A DNA stretch of 64,000 nt, from assembly GCA_001828855.1 (NCBI GenBank), contig MHZT01000046.1, positions 97,744 to 161,743 on the forward strand, written 5' to 3'. A program made the position numbers and the translations under genes. The notes beneath the pieces are model-generated. The model was not told the origin of the DNA, searched no databases, and saw only the letters and a list, made by a program, of their open reading frames with translations. Shown here piece after piece: positions 20,768-28,568 of this stretch; positions within the stretch are counted from its first letter, which is position 1, and the number at the start of each line of letters is the position of its first letter. Source of the DNA: Rhodobacterales bacterium RIFCSPHIGHO2_02_FULL_62_130. GTDB taxonomy: Bacteria; Pseudomonadota; Alphaproteobacteria; Rhodobacterales; Rhodobacteraceae.

Positions 20768-20846
20768 CATCTTGGCTTAAATACTCCCGCCGGAGGCTTA
20801 CTCCATATCTGCCAAAGCCTCCGGCGGGAGTATTTAGGCCAAGATG
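20768..20846. terminator. Large inverted repeat between convergent genes, likely bidirectional terminator
   Basis: Arms 20768-20799 and 20815-20846 are 32 bp with one mismatch, around a 15-nt spacer. Each arm carries the AAATACTCCCGCCGGAGGCTT form of the dispersed repeat, so this is two copies facing each other. It separates the amidotransferase (plus) from the TehA-like gene (minus), which ends at 20858. Confidence 0.75.
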
Positions 20847-20857
20847 ATGCAGCCGGA

Positions 20858-21862
20858 TCAGGCTTCGGCAGCGTTGGTCTTTAGGGCAAGGCGGTTGCCG
20901 GGCCAGAGTTTCAGCACCTGCCATGCGATGAGCGGCACCACCCCGAGGCTGGCAGCCAGCAAGATCATCCCGGCCCATTGCCATGTCTCGCCCAGCGTCA
21001 GTGCGGCAGATGCGGCGGCGGAGATCGGGAAGGTGAACGCGCCCCAGAGCGGGCTGAACCCCGAGGCGGTGATCCAGCGTGCAAAGACCAGCAACGACGT
21101 CAGGATCACCGCGCCCACGCCCGCAAAGGTCAGCGCCAGCAGCGGCTGGCCCACACCCTGCGCCACCACCACAAACAGCGCGGCTGGGGCCAGATGGATC
21201 GCAAGCAGCGGCCGCAGCGGCGCGGGCGGAATCCGCCCGATCAGTTGCGCCAAGGACAGCCCCCAGATCAGTGCCGCAACCGGCATCGTGGCCAGCAGCA
21301 GCCCTTGCGCCAGATCAATCTGTCCCAAAGCCAGCGCTGCAACACCGCCTACAATGAAGCCGACAAAATTCAGGTGCCAGACAGGCGTAACGCCCCGCGT
21401 CTCGGCTGGCCCGCGCGCCAGAACCACCACCATCGTCACTGCAAGCAGGCCATGCAGTGCAAGCCCCGCCAGCAAAATGCCCCAAGCCAGCACCGGCGCA
21501 TAGGGCGCAACCAGCGCAGCGCTTGCCATGACGCCCATGCTGGCCGTCGCATAGCCCGCCCGCCCCGGCAGCACGGCCAGATCTTGCAGCACCACCGCTG
21601 GCCGATGCGCGATCTTCACCGCCAGCGCCAGCAGCGCAAAGGCCACCACAACCAGCAAAGCCCCGATCAGCGCCTCGATCGGGCCTTGCTCTATCCCCAG
21701 AACCTCCATCCCCCGCCGTAGCGCCAAGGCCAGCCCTTGCAGGCCCAGCAGCGCCGGAAAGATCGCAGGCGGGGTGCGCGCAAAGAGCTTCGGCTTGCGC
21801 GGCGGAAATTCAGGGGCGGGATAGGTCTTGGGTCGGGCTGTGACCTTGGGGGCTTGCGTCAT
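20858..21862 (-). CDS. TehA/SLAC1-family (TDT) membrane transporter
   Basis: Integral membrane protein of 334 residues with about ten hydrophobic helices; examples are ALIGALLVVVAFALLALAV and AAALIWGLSLAQLIG. The family includes TehA, Mae1 and plant SLAC1 channels that pass anions or dicarboxylates, and it is linked to tellurite resistance when overexpressed. Start at 21862 has a good ribosome site (GGAGAT). The cytoplasmic N-terminus is proline- and lysine-rich. The transported ion is not known. Confidence 0.78.
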   Translation of the reverse strand: MTQAPKVTARPKTYPAPEFPPRKPKLFARTPPAIFPALLGLQGLALALRRGMEVLGIEQGPIEALIGALLVVVAFALLALAVKIAHRPAVVLQDLAVLPGRAGYATASMGVMASAALVAPYAPVLAWGILLAGLALHGLLAVTMVVVLARGPAETRGVTPVWHLNFVGFIVGGVAALALGQIDLAQGLLLATMPVAALIWGLSLAQLIGRIPPAPLRPLLAIHLAPAALFVVVAQGVGQPLLALTFAGVGAVILTSLLVFARWITASGFSPLWGAFTFPISAAASAALTLGETWQWAGMILLAASLGVVPLIAWQVLKLWPGNRLALKTNAAEA

Positions 21863-21932
21863 GGCGATCTCCTGTTGCCGCCAGACTTTCCGATAAATCC
21901 CGCCGCCGCAAGACGGCCACGCGCCGCAGGGC

Positions 21933-21970
21933 GCCCGTGCGGGATGGCCTCGATGGCCGCCCTGCACGGG
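21933..21970 (-). terminator. GC-rich hairpin after the PhyH gene
   Basis: CCCGTGCGGG pairs with CCCTGCACGGG (one bulged base) across a loop that itself has GGCC repeats. It follows the PhyH stop on the minus strand and precedes the TehA-like gene. There is no clear T run, so this is weak evidence for termination. Confidence 0.35.
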
Positions 21971-21982
21971 TTTCGGTCGCGG

Positions 21983-22774
21983 TCAGCCGCGCAGCACCGG
22001 AAACCAGTCCTCGCGCAACCGCTGACCCGCTTGCATCTCATGTCCCGGATAGGGCGGCGAGGTGCGGCCCGGACGCTCGACATAACGGGCATCGTCACCT
22101 ACCAGCCGTAGCGAAAACGCCCGACGCCGCGTCGCGGTATCATTGCCGCGCGCGCCGTGCAGGGTCAGGTAATTGAAGGCAACCGCATCCCCTGGCTCCA
22201 TCTGCCATTCCATCACCCGCATCCCTTCCGCATCCGGGTCGGGCACGGCCATGTATTTCTCAGGGTTGGGATAGAACGAGGTTTCGGCCAGCCAGCGGGT
22301 CGGCAATACCTCCTTCTCCCACAGATGACTGCCCGCCACACAACGCAAGGAGGCTTCTTTTACAGGGTCGAGCGGCGACCAGAACGACACGGTCTGCTGT
22401 CCGCCAACGAAATAATAGGGGCCGTCCTGATGCCACGGTGTCGGCTTTGACGTGCCAGGCTCCTTGACCAGCACATGATCGTGAAACAGTTGCACACGCT
22501 GCGAGTCCATCAGGCGTGCCGCCACTTCGGCCACCTCGGACTGCCGGATCACCCGTTCGAATTCCGGGATGCGGTTCCAGTTGCAATAATCGTCAAAGAA
22601 CCGCCCGCCCTCGCCGGGTTTGAGATTTTCGGCGGCGTATGGCCCCGGTTCGGCCATGTTGCGGGCAACTCCTGCGCGCAGCTCTTCGACCCAATCGGCC
22701 CAAAGCCCCTTGATCAGCACCACCCCATCGCGCTGATAGGTCTGCACCATCTCATCCGTCACCACGACCGCCAT
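21983..22774 (-). CDS. Phytanoyl-CoA dioxygenase family oxygenase
   Basis: Fe(II)/2-oxoglutarate-dependent oxygenase, 263 residues. The metal facial triad is visible: His115 and Asp117 in TPWHQDGPYYF and distal His206 in NYLTLHGARG, with an Arg nearby for 2-oxoglutarate. The substrate is unknown; this family includes many hydroxylases of small molecules. The ATG at 22774 follows AGGAGCAAGCG, so it was preferred over the codons at 22789 and 22807. It is divergent from the LysR regulator, which makes regulation by that protein likely. Confidence 0.85.
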   Translation of the reverse strand: MAVVVTDEMVQTYQRDGVVLIKGLWADWVEELRAGVARNMAEPGPYAAENLKPGEGGRFFDDYCNWNRIPEFERVIRQSEVAEVAARLMDSQRVQLFHDHVLVKEPGTSKPTPWHQDGPYYFVGGQQTVSFWSPLDPVKEASLRCVAGSHLWEKEVLPTRWLAETSFYPNPEKYMAVPDPDAEGMRVMEWQMEPGDAVAFNYLTLHGARGNDTATRRRAFSLRLVGDDARYVERPGRTSPPYPGHEMQAGQRLREDWFPVLRG

Positions 22775-22820
22775 CGCTTGCTCCTGCATAAGCTGAGTTC
22801 TGGCCAAACCATTGCGCGAC

Positions 22821-22865
22821 GGTTATCATAGACGCAAATAATACCTTTCAATAATGGTCATAACC
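22821..22865. promoter_or_regulatory. Possible LysR-type control region
   Basis: The 93-bp gap between the PhyH and LysR genes is AT-rich and has GGTTAT (22821-22826) facing ATAACC (22860-22865), plus AATAAT direct repeats around 22837 and 22850. This fits a divergent LysR-controlled promoter but is not diagnostic. Confidence 0.35.
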
Positions 22866-22867
22866 AT

Positions 22868-23797
22868 ATGCTATCTCTAACCCTGCGCCAGTTGGAATAT
22901 GCCGTGGCCGTGGCACGGCATGGCGGGGTGACGGCGGCGGCCGAGGCGTTGCATGTCAGCCAGCCCGCGTTGTCAGTTGCACTCTCGCATCTGGAAACGA
23001 CGCTGGGCCGTCCGCTGTTTCTGCGTCGCGCAGGCGGGCGGGTTCTGCCCAGTTCCTTCGGGCGGGTCTGGCTGGATCAGGCGGAGGCGCAGCTTTCTGG
23101 CCTTGCGCGGTTGACTCATGCCGAGGGTGGCAGGGCCGAGCCGCGCTTGCTGATCTTTCAGGATATCGCCCCCACCTGCCTTGCGCCGATTCTGGCACAG
23201 GCCGCGCGGCAGGGCATCGCCATCGCGCCGCAGGTTCTTGGCTTTGAAGCTCTGGCCGAGGCCTTGCAGCAAGGGCGCGGCGATCTAGCGCTGACATGGG
23301 ATCTGGGGCTTGAGATCGGGATCGAGCGCAAGGTTCTGGCCCGTGTCGCCCCGCATGCGGTGCTGGCGGCGGATCATGTCTTGGCCAGTCAAGCCACGCT
23401 GACGCTGGCCGATCTGGCGGGGCAGCCGCTGGTTCTGGCCGATCAGGGGCTGTCCTTGGGCCATATGCGGGCGCTCTTCTCGCAGCGTGGACTGACGGCG
23501 CGGATCGCGCATCGCACCGCGTCGCTGGAGTTGCTGCGAAGCTATGCGGCGAACGGGCTGGGAATCGGGCTAAGCTATACCAATCCCGCCGCGCGCCATG
23601 CCCAAGACGGGCTGGCCTTGGTGACGCGCCCGATCGTGGATGCAGGGTCCGAGCCTTTGGTGCTGGCGCGGCTGGCGGGAAACCCGTTGTCGCAGGGTGC
23701 AGCCGCATTGGCGGCGCTGATCCCAGACACCTTGCCCCTGACCCCGTTCCGCGCCAGCATGCTGCCCAATCAAACACCGGAGGAGCCGTGGCGCTGA
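22868..23797 (+). CDS. LysR-family transcriptional regulator
   Basis: 309 residues. The winged-helix N-terminus MLSLTLRQLEYAVAVARHGG and the helix VSQPALSVALSHLETTLGRPLF are typical; the rest is a periplasmic-binding-like effector domain. There is no clear ribosome site before the ATG at 22868, so translation may start with a short or absent leader. It is divergent from the PhyH oxygenase and overlaps the next gene by 10 nt, so the PhyH gene and the downstream kinase-like gene are the likely targets or partners. Confidence 0.92.
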   Translation: MLSLTLRQLEYAVAVARHGGVTAAAEALHVSQPALSVALSHLETTLGRPLFLRRAGGRVLPSSFGRVWLDQAEAQLSGLARLTHAEGGRAEPRLLIFQDIAPTCLAPILAQAARQGIAIAPQVLGFEALAEALQQGRGDLALTWDLGLEIGIERKVLARVAPHAVLAADHVLASQATLTLADLAGQPLVLADQGLSLGHMRALFSQRGLTARIAHRTASLELLRSYAANGLGIGLSYTNPAARHAQDGLALVTRPIVDAGSEPLVLARLAGNPLSQGAAALAALIPDTLPLTPFRASMLPNQTPEEPWR

Positions 23798-24768
23798 TCC
23801 CACTTGCGACTGCCTGCGATCTGGTGCGGGCAAGTTTGGCGGCCTATCTGCCTGATCCCACGGCCAAACTGACCGCGCTGAACGATAGCGGTGCGGAACA
23901 GGCTGGCTTTGTGCTGCGGGTGACGCCTGCGGCGGGGGGCAGCCTGATTGCAAAGATCAGTGCCGAGCCTTCACGGCTGGAGGCCCAGTTCCGCCGCCTG
24001 ACCGCGACGCATCCGCGAATGAAAACCGGCCTGCTGCGTGTGCCGGAACCTCTGTTCCGGGATGCCGCGCGCGGGGTGATCCTGATGGAGGATGGCTGGG
24101 GTCAGCGGGCCGAGACGCTGTGGCGCAAGGGCGGCGCGCCTGCCTTGACTGCGATGCAGGCGGCGGGGCGCTGGCTGGCGCGGTTTCACACCCTGACGGC
24201 GCGGGAAATGCCGTTTGACCCCGCGCCGCATCTGAATTGGCTGGAGCGCGCGCTTCTGGCCCAAGCCGAAGGACATCGCGCCATCCCCGACTTTGCCGCG
24301 CTGGAATCCCATCTGCCGCGCCTGCACCGGCTTGCGACCGAGGCCAAGGATCAGCCCGCCATCCGTTGCATCACGCATCGGGACTTCCATTTGCGGAATG
24401 TGGTGATCCGTCCGAACGGCCGTATCTACGGGCTGGATTTCGAAAATGAAAAGCTGGATGACGCCCTACGCGATCTGTTGTTCTTTCTGACCGACGCCGC
24501 GATCCACAGCCCGCAACCCGAAGTTTTTGCCGCCGCTATTGGCGCGTTCCACAGTGGTTATGGCACTCCTGCTGCATCGCCCGAGGTGTTTGAATTCTTC
24601 CACCTGTTCCATGCGCTGTCGGCTTGGGCGGCGCTGGACGAATCAAACACCCCGCTGGGGCCGAATCGCCTGCGCCGCCTGCGCGTCCTGCAAGATCTGG
24701 CCGCGTCCGAGCCAGCCGCCCTTGGGGTCACACCCGCCCAAAGCGCTTTTACCGCGTCGCAGATATGA
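23788..24768 (+). CDS. Aminoglycoside-phosphotransferase-fold kinase
   Basis: 326 residues with the kinase-like fold: catalytic loop ITHRDFHLRNVV (His197, Asp199, Asn204) and metal Asp217 in YGLDFEN. Such proteins phosphorylate small hydroxylated compounds; resistance is not implied. The start is a GTG at 23788, inside the end of the LysR gene, with ACCGGAGGAG just before it. The 10-nt overlap indicates coupling to LysR. The end of the gene contains a palindrome that may belong to the next control region. Confidence 0.8.
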   Translation: MALIPLATACDLVRASLAAYLPDPTAKLTALNDSGAEQAGFVLRVTPAAGGSLIAKISAEPSRLEAQFRRLTATHPRMKTGLLRVPEPLFRDAARGVILMEDGWGQRAETLWRKGGAPALTAMQAAGRWLARFHTLTAREMPFDPAPHLNWLERALLAQAEGHRAIPDFAALESHLPRLHRLATEAKDQPAIRCITHRDFHLRNVVIRPNGRIYGLDFENEKLDDALRDLLFFLTDAAIHSPQPEVFAAAIGAFHSGYGTPAASPEVFEFFHLFHALSAWAALDESNTPLGPNRLRRLRVLQDLAASEPAALGVTPAQSAFTASQI

Positions 24769-24796
24769 AACCTTACAAGATAACCAAAGCGCTTTG
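24739..24796. promoter_or_regulatory. Two LacI-type operators before the LacI-glucokinase unit
   Basis: CAAAGCGCTTTT (24739-24750) and the perfect palindrome CAAAGCGCTTTG (24785-24796) lie 46 bp apart, the first inside the end of the kinase-like gene. A weaker third site CAAAGCGATTC is near 24868. LacI-family operators are palindromes with a central CG, so autoregulation by the adjacent LacI protein is the simplest reading. The same core occurs before zwf (59161-59183). Confidence 0.72.
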
Positions 24797-24956
24797 AGGC
24801 AATTATATCTCGCCATCTTCGCCTTGCGGGCTGAAGGCTTCTTCAGATTTCACCTCTGCCGCCACGACAAAGCGATTCAAACACTTTGACCCCGGAGAAC
24901 CCCACGGCTAACCTGCCCACCGCAACCGTTTTGACCGCAAAGACCGCATATCTGCC

Positions 24957-25988
24957 ATGAACCTGAAAGAGCTGTCACAGAAACTCGGGCTGTCGCCCAC
25001 CACGGTCAGCCGTGCTTTGAACGGCTATCCCGAAGTGAACGAGGCGACCCGCGAACGCATCGTTGCGGCGGCCAAACGACACAACTACCGCCCCAATGCG
25101 CGGGCGATCCGGCTGGCGACTGGGCGGGCGATGGCGGTGGGGCATATCTTTCCGGTGGCGACCAAGAATGAGATCGTGAACCCGATCTTTGCCGATTTCA
25201 TTGCCGGCGCGGGTGAGGTTTATTCGCAAAACGGCTATGACATGCTGCTGTCGGTCGTGGCCGATGATGCCGAGCAGGCCACCTACCGCGATCTGAAATC
25301 GCGCGGCGCGGTGGACGGGGTGATCATCCATGCAGTGCGGACCTTTGATGATCGTATTCCGGCGCTGCTTGATATGGGCCTGCCCTTTGTCAGTCACGGT
25401 CGCGCCACGGGGATCGAGCAGCCTTATTCCTGGGTCGATGTGAACAACCGCCGCGCCTTTCTGCGCGCCACCGAATTCCTGCTGGATCTTGGCCATACCC
25501 GAATCGCGCTTGTGAACGGGGTCGAGAATATGGATTTCGCCATCCGCCGCCGCACCGGTTATCTGGATGCCTTGGCCGCGCGCGGTGTCGGGGCCGACCC
25601 CGCGATCATGGCCACAGACGAGATGACCGAGCTTTCGGGCTATCGCGCGGCCAGCCGCATGCTGGATGCCCCGAACCCACCCACCGCCTTTCTGGCCGCC
25701 TCGATGCTGTCCGGCATGGGGGTGCGGCGCGCCATTGAAGGGCGCGGGTTGAAGATGGGGCGGGATGTTTCGGTGATCATCTTTGACGATGAACTCAGCT
25801 ACCTTCGTAACGGCGAGGGTCTGCCGATCTTTACCGCGACCCGATCTTCCGTGCGCGATGCGGGCAGGATTGCGGCGCAAATGCTGCTTGATCTGATCGC
25901 AGATCCCGAGAATACCGTGCAGCAGCGCCTGCTTGAAGCGGATCTGATCATTGGCCAATCGACCGGCCCTGCCCCGCGTCGCGGCTGA
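24957..25988 (+). CDS. LacI-family transcriptional regulator of sugar metabolism
   Basis: 343 residues. The HTH MNLKELSQKLGLSPTTVSRA with hinge helix region HNYRPNARAIRLATG is characteristic, followed by a periplasmic-binding-like sugar domain. It precedes glucokinase by 90 bp on the same strand, with CAAAGCGCTTTG-type operators upstream. This suggests control of glucose or glucoside use. It resembles AglR-like regulators, but no alpha-glucoside transporter is in the window. Confidence 0.9.
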   Translation: MNLKELSQKLGLSPTTVSRALNGYPEVNEATRERIVAAAKRHNYRPNARAIRLATGRAMAVGHIFPVATKNEIVNPIFADFIAGAGEVYSQNGYDMLLSVVADDAEQATYRDLKSRGAVDGVIIHAVRTFDDRIPALLDMGLPFVSHGRATGIEQPYSWVDVNNRRAFLRATEFLLDLGHTRIALVNGVENMDFAIRRRTGYLDALAARGVGADPAIMATDEMTELSGYRAASRMLDAPNPPTAFLAASMLSGMGVRRAIEGRGLKMGRDVSVIIFDDELSYLRNGEGLPIFTATRSSVRDAGRIAAQMLLDLIADPENTVQQRLLEADLIIGQSTGPAPRRG

Positions 25989-26078
25989 TCCATGCAGGCG
26001 CGTATCGTTTTTCTCGACCTGACCGGCGCAATGGCCCTGCGCTGCCCCCCCAAGACCCACGCTTTATGAGGTGCCACA

Positions 26079-27050
26079 ATGACCGCCCCCCTCGCCATCG
26101 TTGCCGATATTGGCGGCACCAATACCCGCGTCGCCCTTGCAGATGGCAAGGTGGTGCGCGCCGAAACGATCCGCCGCTTTTCCAACGCCGCTTTTCCCAG
26201 TCTTGAGCCGGTTTTGGCACAATATCTGGCCGATGCCGGTATTGCGCTGGTGGATGGCGTCTGTGTGGCAGCCGCAGGACCGGTACGCGATGGCGTGGCG
26301 GTGATGACCAATCTGGACTGGACCATCGACAGCGCGTCGCTGATCCGTGCAACCGGTGCGGGCCAGACCGCCATTCTCAACGATCTGCAGGCCCAAGGCC
26401 ATGCGCTGGGCCATATCGCGCCGGAGTTCCTGCGCCCGCTGGTTCACGGCCCGCATCAGTCGGGGGCAGCGATGCTGGTGGTGGGGGTGGGCACCGGTAT
26501 GAACGCAGCCCCCGTGCATGAAACCCCTTGGGGCCGTGTGGTCGCGGCCTCGGAATGTGGCCATATCTCGATGCCGGTGCGGACCGAGCAGGACTTCCGC
26601 CTTGCGCGATTTATCGAAAGCCACGGTCCCCACGCCCACGGCTTTGCGGGGGTAGAAGATGTGCTGGCGGGGCGCGGGCTTGAGCGTGTCCACGCCTTTG
26701 CCACCTCCGAGGCCGGAACCCCGCAAGAGATGAAGGCCGCTGACATCATGGCGGCCCTTGCCGCTGGCGATGCGCTGGCCCGCGCCACCGCGCGGCTTTA
26801 TGTGCATCTTCTGGGGGCGGAACTGGGCAATCTTGCGCTGATCCATTTGCCCTTTGGCGGCATCTTCCTGATCGGCGGCGTGGCCCGTGCCATGACGCCC
26901 TATATGGCCGAATTCGGACTGGCCGAGTCCTTCCACGACAAGGGCCGCTTTGCCGAATTCATGCACAGCTTTGCCATCACGGTGGTCGAGGATGATTTCG
27001 CTGCCCTCACCGGCTGCGCCGCCTACCTTGCCAATGGCGGCAAGGGCTGA
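26079..27050 (+). CDS. glk: Glucokinase
   Basis: Phosphorylates glucose to glucose-6-phosphate, feeding zwf and pgi. 323 residues. ATP-binding DIGGTNTRVAL at residues 9-19, glucose-binding ILNDLQAQGHAL, and ECGHISMPV (usual family pattern EGGH, here ECGH) are present. Follows the LacI regulator and is probably in the same transcript. A hairpin-rich repeat follows. Confidence 0.93.
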   Translation: MTAPLAIVADIGGTNTRVALADGKVVRAETIRRFSNAAFPSLEPVLAQYLADAGIALVDGVCVAAAGPVRDGVAVMTNLDWTIDSASLIRATGAGQTAILNDLQAQGHALGHIAPEFLRPLVHGPHQSGAAMLVVGVGTGMNAAPVHETPWGRVVAASECGHISMPVRTEQDFRLARFIESHGPHAHGFAGVEDVLAGRGLERVHAFATSEAGTPQEMKAADIMAALAAGDALARATARLYVHLLGAELGNLALIHLPFGGIFLIGGVARAMTPYMAEFGLAESFHDKGRFAEFMHSFAITVVEDDFAALTGCAAYLANGGKG

Positions 27051-27082
27051 CCCACCGCAGCCACAGGCGCCAAGCTTCGCGG

Positions 27083-27158
27083 TTTCATCTTGGCAAAAAT
27101 ACTCTGGGGGAAACTCTGTGTTTTCTGAAAGAAAACACAGAGTTGGGGGCTAGCCCCC
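27083..27158. terminator. Composite repeat and terminator between glk and the esterase gene
   Basis: GGTTTCATCTTGGCAAAAAT with ACTCTGGGGG, then a perfect 14-bp stem AACTCTGTGTTTTC (27112-27125) and GAAAACACAGAGTT (27131-27144), then the palindrome GGGGGCTAGCCCCC (27145-27158). It lies between convergent genes and shares its plan with 2648-2715. Confidence 0.75.
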
Positions 27159-27166
27159 CCTTGCTG

Positions 27167-27829
27167 TCACTTTGGCAGACGCTCGGCCAGAAAGGCCAAA
27201 GCCACCTGCAACCCGTCCGGCGCGATGCCGTGTCCGGTGCCCTTCATCACATGACCAAAGGTCTCGAACCCCGCCGCGACCAGCGCATCTCCTGCCAGCG
27301 CCATCTCGCGGAAATCCACCACCGGGTCCTGATCGCCATGCACCAGAAGCACCGGCAGTTTGACGCGGGCTTCTGCCTGCAACAGTTGCGGGCGCAACAG
27401 CCGCCCCGAAATCGCCACCACCCCCGCGATTGCCGGCGCACGACGCGGTGCAATATGCAGGCTCATCATCGCGCCTTGGGAAAACCCGACCAAAGCCAGT
27501 TGCGAAGGCATCAGCCCTTCCTCGGCCAGCCGCGCATCGAGAAACGCGTTCAAAGCATCCGCAGACCGGTTCATTCCGACCGCCGCATCCACCTCGCTTG
27601 ATCCGTCAAAGCGCGGGATGCCGAACCATTGGCGGCCAAAGGGATTGCCCGCGCAAGGCTCGGGCGCGTCGGGGGCATAGAACACGGTATCGCGCAGATG
27701 CGGTCCCAGCGGATCGGCCAGACCCAGAAGATCGGCCCCGTCCGCGCCATAGCCATGCAGAAACACCACCATCGAGCGCGCCTTGCCCGACACCGAAGCC
27801 TTGCGACCAAACTTCAACCCCTGCGTCAT
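27167..27829 (-). CDS. Phospholipase/carboxylesterase family hydrolase
   Basis: 220-residue alpha/beta hydrolase. Catalytic residues are visible: Ser117 in VGFSQGA, Asp168 in HGDQDPVVD and His200 in KGTGHGIAP; HGYGAD near residue 25 forms the oxyanion region. The family acts on acyl esters. The ATG at 27829 was chosen because homology begins at MTQGLKFGRK and it overlaps the previous stop (ATGA). Confidence 0.88.
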   Translation of the reverse strand: MTQGLKFGRKASVSGKARSMVVFLHGYGADGADLLGLADPLGPHLRDTVFYAPDAPEPCAGNPFGRQWFGIPRFDGSSEVDAAVGMNRSADALNAFLDARLAEEGLMPSQLALVGFSQGAMMSLHIAPRRAPAIAGVVAISGRLLRPQLLQAEARVKLPVLLVHGDQDPVVDFREMALAGDALVAAGFETFGHVMKGTGHGIAPDGLQVALAFLAERLPK

Positions 27830-28458
27830 CGGATTCCTTCCCGTGATTTTGCCACATGGTAGTAGGCCCAAAGAATCCGCGCCGCAACCGACCGCCACGG
27901 CGACCAGACCTGCGCCATGGCACGCAGTTCCCGCTCGGAGGGGCGTTTCTCCAGCCCGAACAGCACTTTTGCCCCCTCTTGCAGCGCCAGATCGCCAGCC
28001 GCAAACACATCCGCCCGCCCCAAGGCAAACATGGCATAGATTTCGGCGGTCCATGTGCCGATGCCGGGAACCTGCACCAAAGTCGCCACCACCTCGGCAT
28101 CGGGTGCGGCGCGCAGCGCGTCAAAATCAATCCCCGCCAAGGCCAGCGCCCGCGCATAGCGCGCTTTCTGTCGGCTTAGCCCCGCCGCGCGCAAATCCTC
28201 ATCCGAGGTCGCCGCAATCTCGGCCTGCCCTGTCAGTCCTGCCGCTTCCATCCGCGCCCAGATCGCGTTGGCCGAAGCGACCGACACCTGCTGCCCCACA
28301 ATCGCATCCAGCAGCGCCGTGAACCCGTCCGCCTGCCGCCGCAACCGCAAGGCCCCCACCAAGGGCAAGGCATGGGCAAAGCGCGGCTCTGCGGCGGCCA
28401 ACCACGCGGCACCTTCCGCCACACAGTCCAAAGTCTCAATAATCCGTCCGACCATCAT
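27826..28458 (-). CDS. DNA-3-methyladenine glycosylase (AlkA-like HhH-GPD)
   Basis: Base-excision enzyme that removes alkylated purines, 210 residues. The helix-hairpin-helix LVQVPGIGTWTAEIYAM (about 127-143) and catalytic Asp156 in FAAGDLALQ are visible, as is LLDAIVGQQVSVASA of the core. It lacks the extra N-terminal domain of E. coli AlkA, as many alphaproteobacterial members do. Overlaps the esterase start by 4 nt. ATG at 28458 or 28455. Confidence 0.88.
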   Translation of the reverse strand: MMVGRIIETLDCVAEGAAWLAAAEPRFAHALPLVGALRLRRQADGFTALLDAIVGQQVSVASANAIWARMEAAGLTGQAEIAATSDEDLRAAGLSRQKARYARALALAGIDFDALRAAPDAEVVATLVQVPGIGTWTAEIYAMFALGRADVFAAGDLALQEGAKVLFGLEKRPSERELRAMAQVWSPWRSVAARILWAYYHVAKSREGIR

Positions 28459-28490
28459 TCATCTGTTTCTTAAATATCCCCGCCGGAGGC
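28459..28490. repeat. Dispersed AAATATCCCCGCCGGAGGC repeat, copy 2
   Basis: TCATCTGTTTCTTAAATATC followed by CCCGCCGGAGGC. It is almost base-for-base the same as 20681-20712. Located in the divergent gap between the glycosylase and MFS genes. Confidence 0.65.
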
Positions 28491-28568
28491 ACCCTACAGC
28501 GCGACAATCGCGAAGGCCAAAGACGAATCCATCTTGCCGCCGCGAAACCGGAGTCCTACCCATTCGCC

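Noticed and set aside
20691..20846. Possible CRISPR array
   Set aside because: Only two to three repeat units in inverted orientation, no regular spacers and no cas genes.
23788..24768. Aminoglycoside resistance gene
   Set aside because: Only the general kinase fold is seen. Such proteins have many substrates and the context is metabolic.
21983..24768. PhyH, LysR and kinase-like genes as a biosynthetic cluster
   Set aside because: No core biosynthetic enzyme is nearby. The three could be a small catabolic or modification unit, but nothing proves it.
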